DNA of 38,406 nt from Streptomyces toxytricini (GTDB lineage Bacteria; Actinomycetota; Actinomycetes; Streptomycetales; Streptomycetaceae): NCBI RefSeq assembly GCF_014649915.1, contig NZ_BMTY01000037.1, positions 1 through 38,406 on the forward strand, given 5' to 3'. The notes under the pieces are model-generated. The model worked only from the letters and a program-made list of their open reading frames with translations. It searched no databases and was not told the origin of the DNA. Positions within the stretch are counted from its first letter, which is position 1. Every line of letters begins with the position of its first letter. The position numbers were made by a program, and so were the translations under genes. Shown here one piece after another: positions 26,346 to 34,663 of this stretch.

Positions 26346-26551
26346 GCGCTGCGCAATCTAGGTGTATTGACCACGAGCGTTGTTAACAGGCCCCAGGTCT
26401 TGATCATGGCGAAGACCTCCGGTGTGGTGGAGGTGTCTAGGTGTTGCGGGTCATGACGTTGTTGACGCTCCTGGCAGGGCATATCCGTGCAGCTGCGCTG
26501 TGCCGGGGCTCGTCGCTCCATGGGTGGCGCACCGCACCCGAGGAAGTGGCT

Positions 26552-26974
26552 TCAGGTAGTCGGGGCCCAGAGCCCGCCGGCTTCACCGCGGGCGAGGTGC
26601 TCGGTGTAGACGGCGACCTTCCAGGTGATGACGGACCGGCACTCCTCCAGCGCCTGGATCTGTGCGTCGACGCGCTGTCGATGGGTGTCGAGCAGGTGCA
26701 GGCGTTCCGATTCGTTGCCCGGTCCGCGGCGTACCAGTTCGGCGAAGTGCTTGAGGTCGGCGAGCGGCATGCCGGATTCGCGGAGCTTGACGCAGATCAG
26801 CAGCCATTCGACATCGAAGGAGGTGTAGCGCCGTCGGCCGCCCGACGTGCGCTGGACCGGCCCGACGAGCAGGCCCTCGCGCTCGTAGAAGCGCAGCGCG
26901 TGCACGCTCAGCCCGGTGCGCTCGGCCACCTCGCCGATGCTCAGCGACTGCACGGCAGCCTCGCTGGTCGTCAT
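26552..26974 (-). CDS. MerR-family transcriptional regulator
   Basis: A 140-residue regulator. The N-terminal winged helix is plain: LSIGEVAERTGLSVHALRFY (residues 11-30), then EREGLLVGPVQR and GRRRYTSFDVEWLLICVK. A long dimerisation helix, LHLLDTHRQRVDAQIQALEE, follows. The effector end has one cysteine (EECRS), too few for a metal sensor, so an organic or redox signal is more likely. ATG 26974 has AAAGG 9 nt upstream; GTG 26983 would leave no spacing. It is divergent from the SDR gene with a palindrome in between, as in MerR/dehydrogenase pairs where the regulator twists a long-spaced promoter. Confidence 0.9.
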   Translation of the reverse strand: MTTSEAAVQSLSIGEVAERTGLSVHALRFYEREGLLVGPVQRTSGGRRRYTSFDVEWLLICVKLRESGMPLADLKHFAELVRRGPGNESERLHLLDTHRQRVDAQIQALEECRSVITWKVAVYTEHLARGEAGGLWAPTT

Positions 26975-26993
26975 CCCGCTCACCCTTTGGCTT

Positions 26994-27015
26994 GATCTAG
27001 ACCTCGCTCTAGATC
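26994..27015. promoter_or_regulatory. MerR operator and divergent promoter
   Basis: A perfect 8-bp inverted repeat (GATCTAGA at 26994-27001, TCTAGATC at 27008-27015) with a 6-nt spacer. On the plus strand, TTGATC at 26992 and TAGCGT at 27017 form a promoter with 19-bp spacing, the long spacing typical of MerR-activated promoters. TAGCGT ends 7 nt before the SDR start, so the transcript is probably leaderless. Confidence 0.7.
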
Positions 27016-27029
27016 ATAGCGTCAGCGGC

Positions 27030-28001
27030 ATGACCATTACTGATCAGCAGCCGCTCGGCTCGCCCTTCTCCGCCTCCAGCACCGCCGAGGACATCGTGGC
27101 CGGCCTCGATCTTTCCGGAAAGACGGCCGTGGTCACCGGGGGCTACTCCGGGCTCGGCCTGGCCACCACACTGGCGCTGACGGCCGCCGGAGCCCGGGTC
27201 ATCGTTCCCGCCCGCCGCCCCGACGCTGCCCGTGCCGCTCTGAAGGAGGTGAAGAACTGCGAGGTCATCCCCATGGACCTGGCCGACATCGACTGTGTCC
27301 GCTCAGCCGCAGCGCACCTGAGCGGCCGGCTCGACCGGATCGATGTCCTGATGGCCATCGCCGGCGTCATGGCCACCCCGGAGCGGCGCGTCGGGCCCGG
27401 CTGGGAGGGCCAGCTCACCGCCAACCACTTCGGGCACTTCACCCTCGCCTGCGAGCTCTATCCCCTCCTGGCCGCCGCGGACGGCGCGCGCGTCGTCGTC
27501 AACAGTTCCGCCGGACACACCCTGACCGGCATCCGCTGGCACGACCCGCACTTCCGTACCGGCTACGATAAGTGGCTGGCCTACGGCCAAGCCAAGACCG
27601 CCAACGCCCTGTCCGCCGTGCACCTCGACGCCATCGGGCAAGGCGACGGCATCCGGGCCTTCGCCCTCCACCCCGGCAAAATCATCACCGGCCTCCAGCG
27701 CGAGATGGCTTTGAAGGAACAGATCGACCGCGGCTGGGTGGACGAGCACGGCAATGTCATCGGCGAGGGCTTCAAGACCCCCTCCCAGGGCGCCGCCACC
27801 GGCCTGTGGGCCGCCACCTCCCCACTCCTCGATAACCGGGGCGGCCTCTACCTGGAGGACTGCGACATCGCGCCCCTCTCCGCCCCCGGAACCCCCATGG
27901 ACGATGGCGGCGTCCGCGCCTACGCCATCGATCCCGACGAGGCGGCCCGGCTCTGGGACCTGTCTCTCGCCGCGACCGGCGCCACGCCGATCACCCGATG
28001 A
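27030..28001 (+). CDS. Short-chain dehydrogenase/reductase
   Basis: A 323-residue cytoplasmic NAD(P)-dependent oxidoreductase. The coenzyme loop TGGYSGLG is at 36-43, the acidic adenine-side motif MDLAD near 82-86, the stabilising segment AIAGVM (Ala where most members have Asn), NSS at 158-160, and the catalytic Y185-x3-K189 (YGQAK). The C-terminal extension with GGLYLEDCDIAP is typical of the retinol-dehydrogenase/WW-domain-oxidoreductase-like group. Substrate unknown. ATG 27030 has no ribosome site, but the -10 element sits 7 nt upstream, fitting leaderless translation. It is probably controlled by the divergent MerR protein, possibly for aldehyde or ketone stress. It ends with a strong hairpin. 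Confidence 0.9.
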   Translation: MTITDQQPLGSPFSASSTAEDIVAGLDLSGKTAVVTGGYSGLGLATTLALTAAGARVIVPARRPDAARAALKEVKNCEVIPMDLADIDCVRSAAAHLSGRLDRIDVLMAIAGVMATPERRVGPGWEGQLTANHFGHFTLACELYPLLAAADGARVVVNSSAGHTLTGIRWHDPHFRTGYDKWLAYGQAKTANALSAVHLDAIGQGDGIRAFALHPGKIITGLQREMALKEQIDRGWVDEHGNVIGEGFKTPSQGAATGLWAATSPLLDNRGGLYLEDCDIAPLSAPGTPMDDGGVRAYAIDPDEAARLWDLSLAATGATPITR

Positions 28002-28024
28002 AGCCGCGCTCTGCATCTGCCCTA

Positions 28025-28047
28025 CTGCCCGCCGCTGCGGCGGGCAG
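28025..28047 (+). terminator. Terminator of the SDR gene
   Basis: A perfect 10-bp stem (28025-28034 with 28038-28047) with loop CTG, 23 nt past the stop. Confidence 0.75.
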
Positions 28048-28134
28048 CACGGTGCGGACCGTCCCCGGGCCGATCACGGCCGCGCCGGGCAGAGACCTCC
28101 GGCGTTCCGCCCTCTGAGGCCAAGGGATCTAGGT

Positions 28135-29137
28135 ATGACGCACCGTAATGCACCTCTTACGGCCGAGGGCCGGCAGCGGCTCATTGAACGCTGCCGCACC
28201 CGCCCGATCGCGCACGTTGCCGCCGAGATGGGCATCTCCCGTGCCTGCGCGTCGAAATGGGTCAACCGCTACCGCCGGCACGGGGAACTCGGTCTGCTGG
28301 ACCGTTCGTCCACACCGCGACGCCAGCCGACCGCGACTCACCCGGACGTCGTGGCCAGGATCGAGGCACTACGCCGGGCCGAGAAGTGGTCGGCATCCCG
28401 GATCACGTTCGAGCTCCAGGCCGAAGGGTACGCACTCAGCCGCCGCACCGTCTCCCGGCACCTGCTCGCCCTCGGCCTTAACCGGCGCCGATTCATCGAC
28501 CCCAGCGGCGACACGAACCGGGAACCGCGGAAAATCAACGCCCGCCGTCCCGGACACATGGTCCACATCGACGTCAAGAAGGTCGGCCGGATCCCGGACG
28601 GCGGCGGCTGGCGCGTCCACGGACGCGGGAGCGCTCAAGCCAAGACCGTCGAGCGCCGCAAGGCTAAGGGCGCACGCGGCGGCTACGTCTACCTTCACTC
28701 CGCCGTCGACGGATACAGCCGACTCGCCTACACCGAAGCGCTCTCCGACGAGCAGGCCACGACCGCCGTCGCGTTCCTGCACCGGGCCAAAGCCTGGTTC
28801 GCGGCCCACGGCATCGCCAGCATCGAACGCATCGTCACGGACAACGGGGCGTGCTACCGCGCCAGCGCGTTCGCCCGAGCCCTGCTCGGCGCACGCCATC
28901 AGCGCATCACGCCGGTACACCCCTCGTCACAACGGCAAGGTGGAGCGCTACAACCGGATCCTCGCCGAAGAGTTCCTCTACGCCCGCACGTGGCACTCCG
29001 AAGCCCAACGCCGCGACGCCCTCGATGTCTGGAATATCCATTACAACTATCACCGCCCCCACGGCGCGGCAGGAGGCCGACCACCGGACCAACGACTACG
29101 CGCAGGCGTAACCAACGTCCTGGCCTCATACATCTAG
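28135..29137 (+). pseudogene. IS481-family transposase, one-base insertion
   Basis: ATG 28135 opens an IS481 transposase: HTH (AHVAAEMGISRACASKWVNR), SASRITFELQAEGY, the first catalytic Asp in GHMVHIDVKKVG, YLHSAVDGYSRLAYTEAL, and the second Asp in IVTDNGACY. At about 28916 an extra G shifts the frame. The other frame completes TPRHNGKVERYNRIL (catalytic Glu), HYNYHRPHGAAGG and LASYI to TAG 29135-29137. Removing one G restores the full protein of about 333 residues. It is either recently dead or an assembly slip. It starts 134 nt after the SDR stop. Confidence 0.85.
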
Positions 29138-29163
29138 GCTCCACACCACACACGGAGGTCTTC

Positions 29164-29700
29164 GTGTCCCACCGTTATGCCCGCCTGACCGTTCACGGCA
29201 GGCGGATCCTGGTCGAACGTGTCCTGGCGGGCCGGCCGGTTGCGCACATGGCGGCCGAGATGGGCATATCGCGACCCACCGCCCACAAGTGGGTCCGCCG
29301 CTGGAAGACCGAAGGCACCGCGGGCCTGGCCGACCGCCCCAGCACGCCGCTGAGGACCCCGCACCGGACCCCGGTCGCCGTGGAAGAACGGGTCTGCGAA
29401 CTGCGGCGGTCACGCAAGCTCGGGCCGGCCCGGATAGGTCCCGTCCTGGGACTGCCCGCCTCCACCGTGCACCGGATTCTCACCCGCCACCGGCTCAACC
29501 GCCTCGCCTGGCTCGACCGCCCGACCGGCACCCTGATCCGCCGATACGAACGCGAGCGACCCGGTGAGCTGGTCCACGTCGACGTGAAGAAACTAGGCCG
29601 GATCCCCGACGGAGGTGGCCACAGAACCCTCGGCCGCCAGGCCGGCCGGGCCACCCGCTCCGGCGTGGGCTTCGACTACATCCATTCCGCCGTCGACGAT
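29164..29700 (+). pseudogene. Second IS481-type transposase, 3' truncated
   Basis: GTG 29164 opens a different IS481 protein: AHMAAEMGISRPTAHKWVRR, LGPARIGPVLGLPASTVHRIL, GELVHVDVKKLGRIPDGGG and FDYIHSAVDD. After this first catalytic Asp region the match stops near 29700 and an IstB tail follows in another frame. The frame continues to 29772 without transposase content. It lies in tandem with the previous copy, sharing the leader pattern 'ccacacacggaggtcttcg'. Confidence 0.82.
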
Positions 29701-29853
29701 GGCCACGAACTCCCCGTTCGCGGAGTGGGACAAGATCTTCGGCGACCCACGCCTCTGCGCGGCCATCGCTGACCGGATCACCTTCCGCTGCACCCTCATC
29801 CAGACCGGCACCGAGTCCTACCGTTTCCGCATCACCGAAGCCGAACGGCGCAA
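29699..29853 (+). pseudogene. IstB-like ATPase C-terminal fragment (IS21)
   Basis: About 50 codons read NSPFAEWDKIFGDPRLCAAI, ADRITFRCTLIQTGTESYRF and ITEAER, the C-terminal end of the IS21 helper ATPase IstB. The Walker motifs and the transposase partner are missing. The 5' end joins the IS481 fragment; the 3' end stops just before the minus-strand gene at 29875. Confidence 0.75.
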
Positions 29854-29874
29854 GTTACCGGGCTGTTCACGCGG

Positions 29875-30537
29875 TCAGTCCCGGTTGGAAAGAGGGGTCC
29901 GCAGTTCCACGCGAAGCCGGATCGAAGTGTCGATGGGCAGTCCCAGGCTGGCGAGCCGAAGGTCCTTCGAGTAGTTCGCGATGAGGTCGAGATCCCGCAG
30001 CTGCCGCTGGAGCTCGGCAACGGTTGCCTCGTCGAGGTCGGCTACTTCCTCTTCCTGCTCGGCGAGGTGCTCAAGGTGCTCGTCCACAGCGTCCACGGCC
30101 CGTCGGCTTGCCCAGACTGCGAAGTCACAGCACTCGAACAGGTAGGCGTGCGCGGCATACAGCGTCGTGGCCGCTGCGTTCTCGTCCGCATCGTCGGGAC
30201 CATCCTGGCCATCGTTGTGGCAGTACTCGCTGAGCATGTACTCGGCCACACCCCGCTTTACCGCCGTGAAAGCGGTCGAGTCCCCGAGGGAACCTTCCCA
30301 TACGGCGTTCAGCAGAGGGCGCAGACTCATAGTGAACGGCGCCCGATCCTCCTCGGGTAGTGCTTCATGCCAGCTCATGAGTCGCTCAGCTGTACCGACG
30401 GCGAACACTCCCCGCTCGCTCGACGACATGGCCGCCAGGCGACCCTCTACCTCCGCCGACAACTCCTGCCACGTGTCCAAAACCGAGCCACCCCCGAGTC
30501 GAGATTTCGGCGAGCGCACACCCGCCTCGGGGATCAT
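29875..30537 (-). CDS. Hypothetical acidic protein, possible orphan immunity gene
   Basis: A 220-residue acidic, mostly helical cytoplasmic protein (LDTWQELSAEVEGRLAAM, ALPEEDRAPFTMSLRPLLN, HAYLFECCDFAVWASRRAVD, LDEATVAELQRQLRDLDLI). No domain recognised. ATG 30537 is chosen because AGGGG lies 8 nt upstream; GTG 30555 lacks a site. It lies downstream of toxin cassette 2 on the same strand and next to another acidic orphan gene, a usual place for spare immunity genes. The immunity idea rests on position and composition only. Confidence 0.65.
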   Translation of the reverse strand: MIPEAGVRSPKSRLGGGSVLDTWQELSAEVEGRLAAMSSSERGVFAVGTAERLMSWHEALPEEDRAPFTMSLRPLLNAVWEGSLGDSTAFTAVKRGVAEYMLSEYCHNDGQDGPDDADENAAATTLYAAHAYLFECCDFAVWASRRAVDAVDEHLEHLAEQEEEVADLDEATVAELQRQLRDLDLIANYSKDLRLASLGLPIDTSIRLRVELRTPLSNRD

Positions 30538-30583
30538 CGCACCAGCCCCTGACACGCTTGAAAGCCAGCCACCGGCTCTCGCA

Positions 30584-31189
30584 TCAGAGAGGCGGGCCCG
30601 TCCGCACCGCGCCTGTCAGGGACACGGACCGGCAGGGCCCAGGCCGCCAACCTACTGGCCGACGTCCATCCGCTACGGCAGACACTCCACTCGATGTCAC
30701 TCGATCAGGGTGGCTCTCGTTCTCGCCGCAGACCATGGACCCACACCGTTGTCCATCTTCCGCACAGATGGACCAAAGCGGCTCTCGAAGCCACCGCCCA
30801 CGCGGCTCTCGTTCACCCCGCCGAAAACAAGAGGCCAGCCAACGTCCCACGGTGGTTCGGATGCCTCCGCTGATGCTGCAACCCAGGGCTGGGGGCAGGA
30901 CCCCGTGGTGGCCCCTCTCACTCAGCCCGAAGCCCTCCGGGAACGCTTCCAGGAACTCGCGGCGAGCCGGGTTGTTCTCAGCAGATGCCATCTCCCCGAC
31001 CAGCTCGATCAGCTCCTGCAGCTGATCACTCGGCAGCGTGCTGACCACGTGAGCAACACCCTCCATAACCTTGACCGCGTCGTCCTGATCCATCTGCTCG
31101 TCTTCGCTGCCGTCTATGAACCACAGGACATCGACCAAAGCCTCGGCCAAGGCACGAGTTAGGGACGGGTACGAGGACGAGGACGTCAC
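30584..31189 (-). CDS. Possible orphan immunity protein with run-on C-terminus
   Basis: The first 95 or so residues from GTG 31189 (GGGAG 5 nt upstream) form a coherent acidic helical protein: YPSLTRALAEALVDVLWFID, EDEQMDQDDAVKVMEGVAHV, LQELIELVGEMASAENNPAR and REFLEAFPEGFGL. After about 30890 the frame becomes Arg/Gly/Pro-rich with no structure, which suggests that the original stop was lost by an indel and the remaining 105 codons are run-on. Small acidic proteins of this kind are frequent behind actinobacterial toxin genes. Family not named. Confidence 0.6.
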   Translation of the reverse strand: MTSSSSYPSLTRALAEALVDVLWFIDGSEDEQMDQDDAVKVMEGVAHVVSTLPSDQLQELIELVGEMASAENNPARREFLEAFPEGFGLSERGHHGVLPPALGCSISGGIRTTVGRWLASCFRRGEREPRGRWLREPLWSICAEDGQRCGSMVCGENESHPDRVTSSGVSAVADGRRPVGWRPGPCRSVSLTGAVRTGPPL

Positions 31190-31399
31190 GGGGGCTCCCA
31201 GCGGATCAACGGCAGAGTCCTGCCATCCCACCACACACCACTGACATCACTGTCCGTGAGACTCCACAAGAAGTGGACCAGAGCCGCTTCTGACCTACAC
31301 AGCCACCAGGCTCGCCCCGCCTGCGCCCCACCGCCTGTTCTCTTCCTCAAAGGCAGTCAAGCCTTCGGGTCGAACCCTCCGCCTCGTCGCCGGTGCATT

Positions 31400-32980
31400 T
31401 CAGCGGTAGCGAATCACCCGGACCCCGCTCGCCTGCAGCCCATCCAGATCCCGGAACTCTTCGGCGGACGCATCGACGATTCCGAGGAGCCCTTCCCGAG
31501 TGCGGAATCCCGTCAGCAACAGCCCAGTGGACCCACGCCCGCGGCGATCCACGCGCCTCACCCACAGCAGTGACCGCCCACCGGGTGGCAGGGCTGCGAG
31601 CGCGGCCGTGGCCGCCGTCACGGTCGGGAACTCGGACACGTCCAGCACGCGTCCCAAGCGGGCCATCGTTGGGCCGAACCACTCGGCCTGGCCGGGCAGC
31701 GGAGTAGGTTCGGTCTCTTCCCCCCGGTCCCAGGCGGCGAGGTACCCCCACGGATCGGAGTTGGGCAGCAGGAACGGTTCGCGGCCGTCCTTGGGTACGA
31801 CGAGTCCGGCATCGAGCATGGTGCGGCGCCAATCCCCGCTATGCAGGGCCGCGGTAGTCTCGCAGGCGAACAGCCAGCCCCGAGCCGTCTCGTCATCCGG
31901 CGCCGGAGCCACCAGCTCGACCGGTTCGTCGTAGGTGCGCTGCAGCCACTCCTCGGCCTTGCGCAGCGCATCCTCAAACGTGGCCGCTCCACCGGCGGCC
32001 ATGCTGGCCTGCGCGGGCTGCACCCGCGCAAACACCAGTTCCTGCACCGTCACCGTGTCAAGCCGCGCGAGCCCGCCCGTCATCCCGTCGAGGAACACGA
32101 CGTCGCCATCGTGGTTGTGCACGTACAGCAGGTGCCCGCTGGCCTCGACACCACCGATGGTCCTGCGTACCCATACCACGCCCTGGGTGCCGGGCCCGGT
32201 CTCGGAAGCCCGGCCGATCACCTCGTGCCAGGTTGCACAACGCAACTGCTCGGCGCCGGGGAAGTAGCGCCGCAACAACAGGTTCCACCACCCCGGTGCT
32301 TCGTGCACAGGCTGCCAGGACAGCGGCGAGGACGGCGCGCCGACGATCGCTGAGGCGACGCTCACGACGGCCCCTCGTGCGTTCAGCCGTCGTGCCTGCG
32401 TCTGCCGGTCACGCGGAGCGGGTTCCCGGGTGTAGGCGGCGGTATCACCCCAGGGGTCGTCCGAGGCAGGGTGGAACGGCTCACCTCCGTCCTTCGGCAC
32501 GACGAGGGAAGCGGCCAACATCGGAGTGCGCGGGTACCCGGGCTGATCAATCGTCCGGCATGCAAACAGCCAGGTCCCGGCGTCCTCGGCAACCGGCTCG
32601 GCCCTCGCCAGTTCCACGAGCCCCCGATACGTCGCATCAAGCCAGTTCTGTGCGACGAGCCGAGGGCCGGATGCCACGGACCGCGTGTCCGTGGGCGGCC
32701 AGGTGCCGCGTTCGAGCATGTCGAGGTAGACGGCGAGGGGGACCGCGGACGGGGGGCCGTGGGGCGCGGAACCGTCTTTGGGGACGATCACCACCTTGGT
32801 GAGTGGACCATGGAACTCGTCTCCCGAGTCCAAACTCTCCTGGGTGTCGAACCTGATAACCCACGCCGCCCGGTGCTCGTACGACTGCTCGGGCAGCAAG
32901 ACGATCGTCCACGGCTCGTTTGCGTACGCCTGGGCGAGATGAGCGCGGGCAGCCTCGAGGGCTTGGTTCTTCGAGTGCAC
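31400..32980 (-). CDS. Multi-domain immunity protein (Imm35/YrhB repeats with papain-like folds)
   Basis: A 526-residue cytoplasmic protein, very large for an immunity protein. An Imm35/YrhB-like domain spans 1-95 (VVIVPKDGSAP, PLAVYLDMLERGTW). A two-part unit follows and occurs twice. Unit A: Imm35-like 105-185 (GTWLFACRT, LVVPKDGGEPFHP, DDPWGD) plus a papain-like part 225-320 (GVVWVRRTIGG, ASGHLLYVHN, VVFLDGMTGGLARL). Unit B: 335-418 (RGWLFACET, LVVPKDGREPFLLP, SDPWGYLAAW) plus 440-526 (SLLWVRRVDRRG, STGLLLTGF). The GH..N..G.VVFLDG.TG string of unit A also occurs in the toxin next door. Unit A keeps His283 and Asp298 but shows no NC-type cysteine; unit B lacks all three. GTG 32980 has AGGAAAG 7 nt upstream, 18 nt after the toxin stop. 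Immunity is inferred from family and position. Confidence 0.8.
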   Translation of the reverse strand: MHSKNQALEAARAHLAQAYANEPWTIVLLPEQSYEHRAAWVIRFDTQESLDSGDEFHGPLTKVVIVPKDGSAPHGPPSAVPLAVYLDMLERGTWPPTDTRSVASGPRLVAQNWLDATYRGLVELARAEPVAEDAGTWLFACRTIDQPGYPRTPMLAASLVVPKDGGEPFHPASDDPWGDTAAYTREPAPRDRQTQARRLNARGAVVSVASAIVGAPSSPLSWQPVHEAPGWWNLLLRRYFPGAEQLRCATWHEVIGRASETGPGTQGVVWVRRTIGGVEASGHLLYVHNHDGDVVFLDGMTGGLARLDTVTVQELVFARVQPAQASMAAGGAATFEDALRKAEEWLQRTYDEPVELVAPAPDDETARGWLFACETTAALHSGDWRRTMLDAGLVVPKDGREPFLLPNSDPWGYLAAWDRGEETEPTPLPGQAEWFGPTMARLGRVLDVSEFPTVTAATAALAALPPGGRSLLWVRRVDRRGRGSTGLLLTGFRTREGLLGIVDASAEEFRDLDGLQASGVRVIRYR

Positions 32981-32998
32981 GGGTCTTTCCTGTCGGCC

Positions 32999-34663
32999 TT
33001 ATCGGTAGGGGACGTGGGAGATGCGTTTCACATAGGGCTCCAAGGAGGCGAGCGCGCCTGTTTGCCCGTCCAGGAAGACCACCCCGTGTGGGGTGTTCAC
33101 CGCGTTGAACACATGCCCGGTGTCGTTGTAGCGGCGGATCGCGACAACGCTCCGCGCGCCCTCTCCGCGGCTCTCGAGATCGCGGATGATGTCGTCGTAG
33201 CTGCTCACAACCTTCTTCGCGTCCGCCGTGACACCAAGCTCCCTGAAGGGTATGTCCCCCGCATGCGGGCGAGGCGCAGCGGACACCTCGGCACCGTCCA
33301 GCCGACGGTCAACCGTGACCACGTTGTTGGTGCAGTTCTCGGTGTAACCGGGCTGCCACCGGTTGTTGATGTCCTTCAGCCAGGGGAAATTCGCATCCAC
33401 GTATTGCTGGGCCACGTCGGGCGCCACAGAGTCAGCGTGGATCGCCTTCTGCCTGACCTGTGCCGTCGACCGGGCGAGGTCGCTCCACGGGTCGGGAACC
33501 GCAGCCTTCTTGGCTGCCTGCTCTGCCGTCTCCTTCGCCAGGTCGTCCGCGAACCGGGCTGTGGTGCGGGTCAGGCCCGCGCCCTTGCCGGCGAAGATCT
33601 CCGGAAGGAGGCGGCCGCCGAACTCGGACGGGTCGGCCATGATGGAGTCGATCAGCGGCCCGGGTATGCGTTCGGGGTGGGAGGCGGTGGAGACGAGGCC
33701 CGCCAGCGTCGTGTTGACGTGTTCGGAGTGCTCGGCCGGGTGGGTCAGGTTGTAGGGGTCGAGGGGGTTCAGGAATCCCCGACCGAAGCTGACGGCCCCC
33801 GCCACGCCCTTGATCGCGCCGCCGAGGAAGTGGACCCCCTCGATGCCCTGGGCGCCCTGATGGTCGAGGGCGTTCGCCAGGGCCCGCTGTGCGGCCGAAG
33901 GCTTCGCCGGGGCGTGCTCGACCGCTGCGTCGAACGCCTTCTGCGCCATGCGCGCGACGTCGTCGCGCTGGCTGCGGGCCGCTTTGAGGATCTCCTCGGC
34001 GCGGTCGCGGCTCGCCTTGCCCACGTCGCCCGGATCGGTCGGCCGCGGTCCGGCGTCGCCGCCGGCCGCGGACGCCGTCTCATACGCCGTGAGGGCCTTG
34101 CGGTGGGCCGCCTCGGCATCCTTGGTGGCCTTCTTGCCCTGCCGGTACGCCTCGATGGCCAGCTGTGCCTGTGCCTGCGCCCACTCCACGATCTCCGCGT
34201 AGGCGTTCAGGGCCTGGGCTGCGGATTCACAGGCGGACGCGGCGCGCAGCCAGTCGCCCGGGTGCAGCGCGAACTTCTCGCGGAACGCGTCGGCCGCCGC
34301 GCCCTTCCAGTGACCGGTGTCCAGGGCGCGCATGCCTGCGCCGACGTTCTCGAACGCCGCCTGAAAGTCCTTCAGGTGCGATGCCGACTCGCGGATCTCG
34401 GACGGCGAGCCGTGGACGAGCTCGTTGGCCTGCTCCGTCTCTCCAAGGTTCTGCTCGCGTACGGTGACACCCGCGCCGGAGGCGAAGCGGTCGCCCCAGT
34501 CCTCCACCTTGTCGGCGGCGCCGTGGGCGCCGACGTGGTCGAGCGCGGCGCCGATGCCCTCGGTGGCCCTGTCGACTCCCTCGCCGACCGACTTCATGGC
34601 GGAGTCCCAGCCGTGCTCCGCTTTCTCCAGACCCTTGTTGACCAGGTCGCCCCAGTCCGCCAT
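32999..34663 (-). CDS. Papain-like (Tox-PL) polymorphic toxin with T7SS-type N-terminus
   Basis: A 554-residue effector with no RHS shell. Residues 1-375 match the N-terminal secretion-signal region of the cassette-1 RHS toxin (SHLKDFQAAFENVGAGM, FLGGAIKGVAGAVSF, NPLDPYNLTHPAEH, MADPSEFGGRLLPEI). A linker follows. Residues 420-554 are a papain-fold/glutamine-deamidase type toxin (Tox-PL): Cys444 in TENCTNNVVTVDRRLDG, His517 in TGHVFNAVN, Asp532 in VVFLDGQTGALASL. Such domains deamidate or cleave target proteins. The ATG at 34663 overlaps the upstream stop (TGATG). It is the third gene of cassette 2, followed by its immunity gene. All catalytic residues are present and the frame is open. Confidence 0.88.
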   Translation of the reverse strand: MADWGDLVNKGLEKAEHGWDSAMKSVGEGVDRATEGIGAALDHVGAHGAADKVEDWGDRFASGAGVTVREQNLGETEQANELVHGSPSEIRESASHLKDFQAAFENVGAGMRALDTGHWKGAAADAFREKFALHPGDWLRAASACESAAQALNAYAEIVEWAQAQAQLAIEAYRQGKKATKDAEAAHRKALTAYETASAAGGDAGPRPTDPGDVGKASRDRAEEILKAARSQRDDVARMAQKAFDAAVEHAPAKPSAAQRALANALDHQGAQGIEGVHFLGGAIKGVAGAVSFGRGFLNPLDPYNLTHPAEHSEHVNTTLAGLVSTASHPERIPGPLIDSIMADPSEFGGRLLPEIFAGKGAGLTRTTARFADDLAKETAEQAAKKAAVPDPWSDLARSTAQVRQKAIHADSVAPDVAQQYVDANFPWLKDINNRWQPGYTENCTNNVVTVDRRLDGAEVSAAPRPHAGDIPFRELGVTADAKKVVSSYDDIIRDLESRGEGARSVVAIRRYNDTGHVFNAVNTPHGVVFLDGQTGALASLEPYVKRISHVPYR

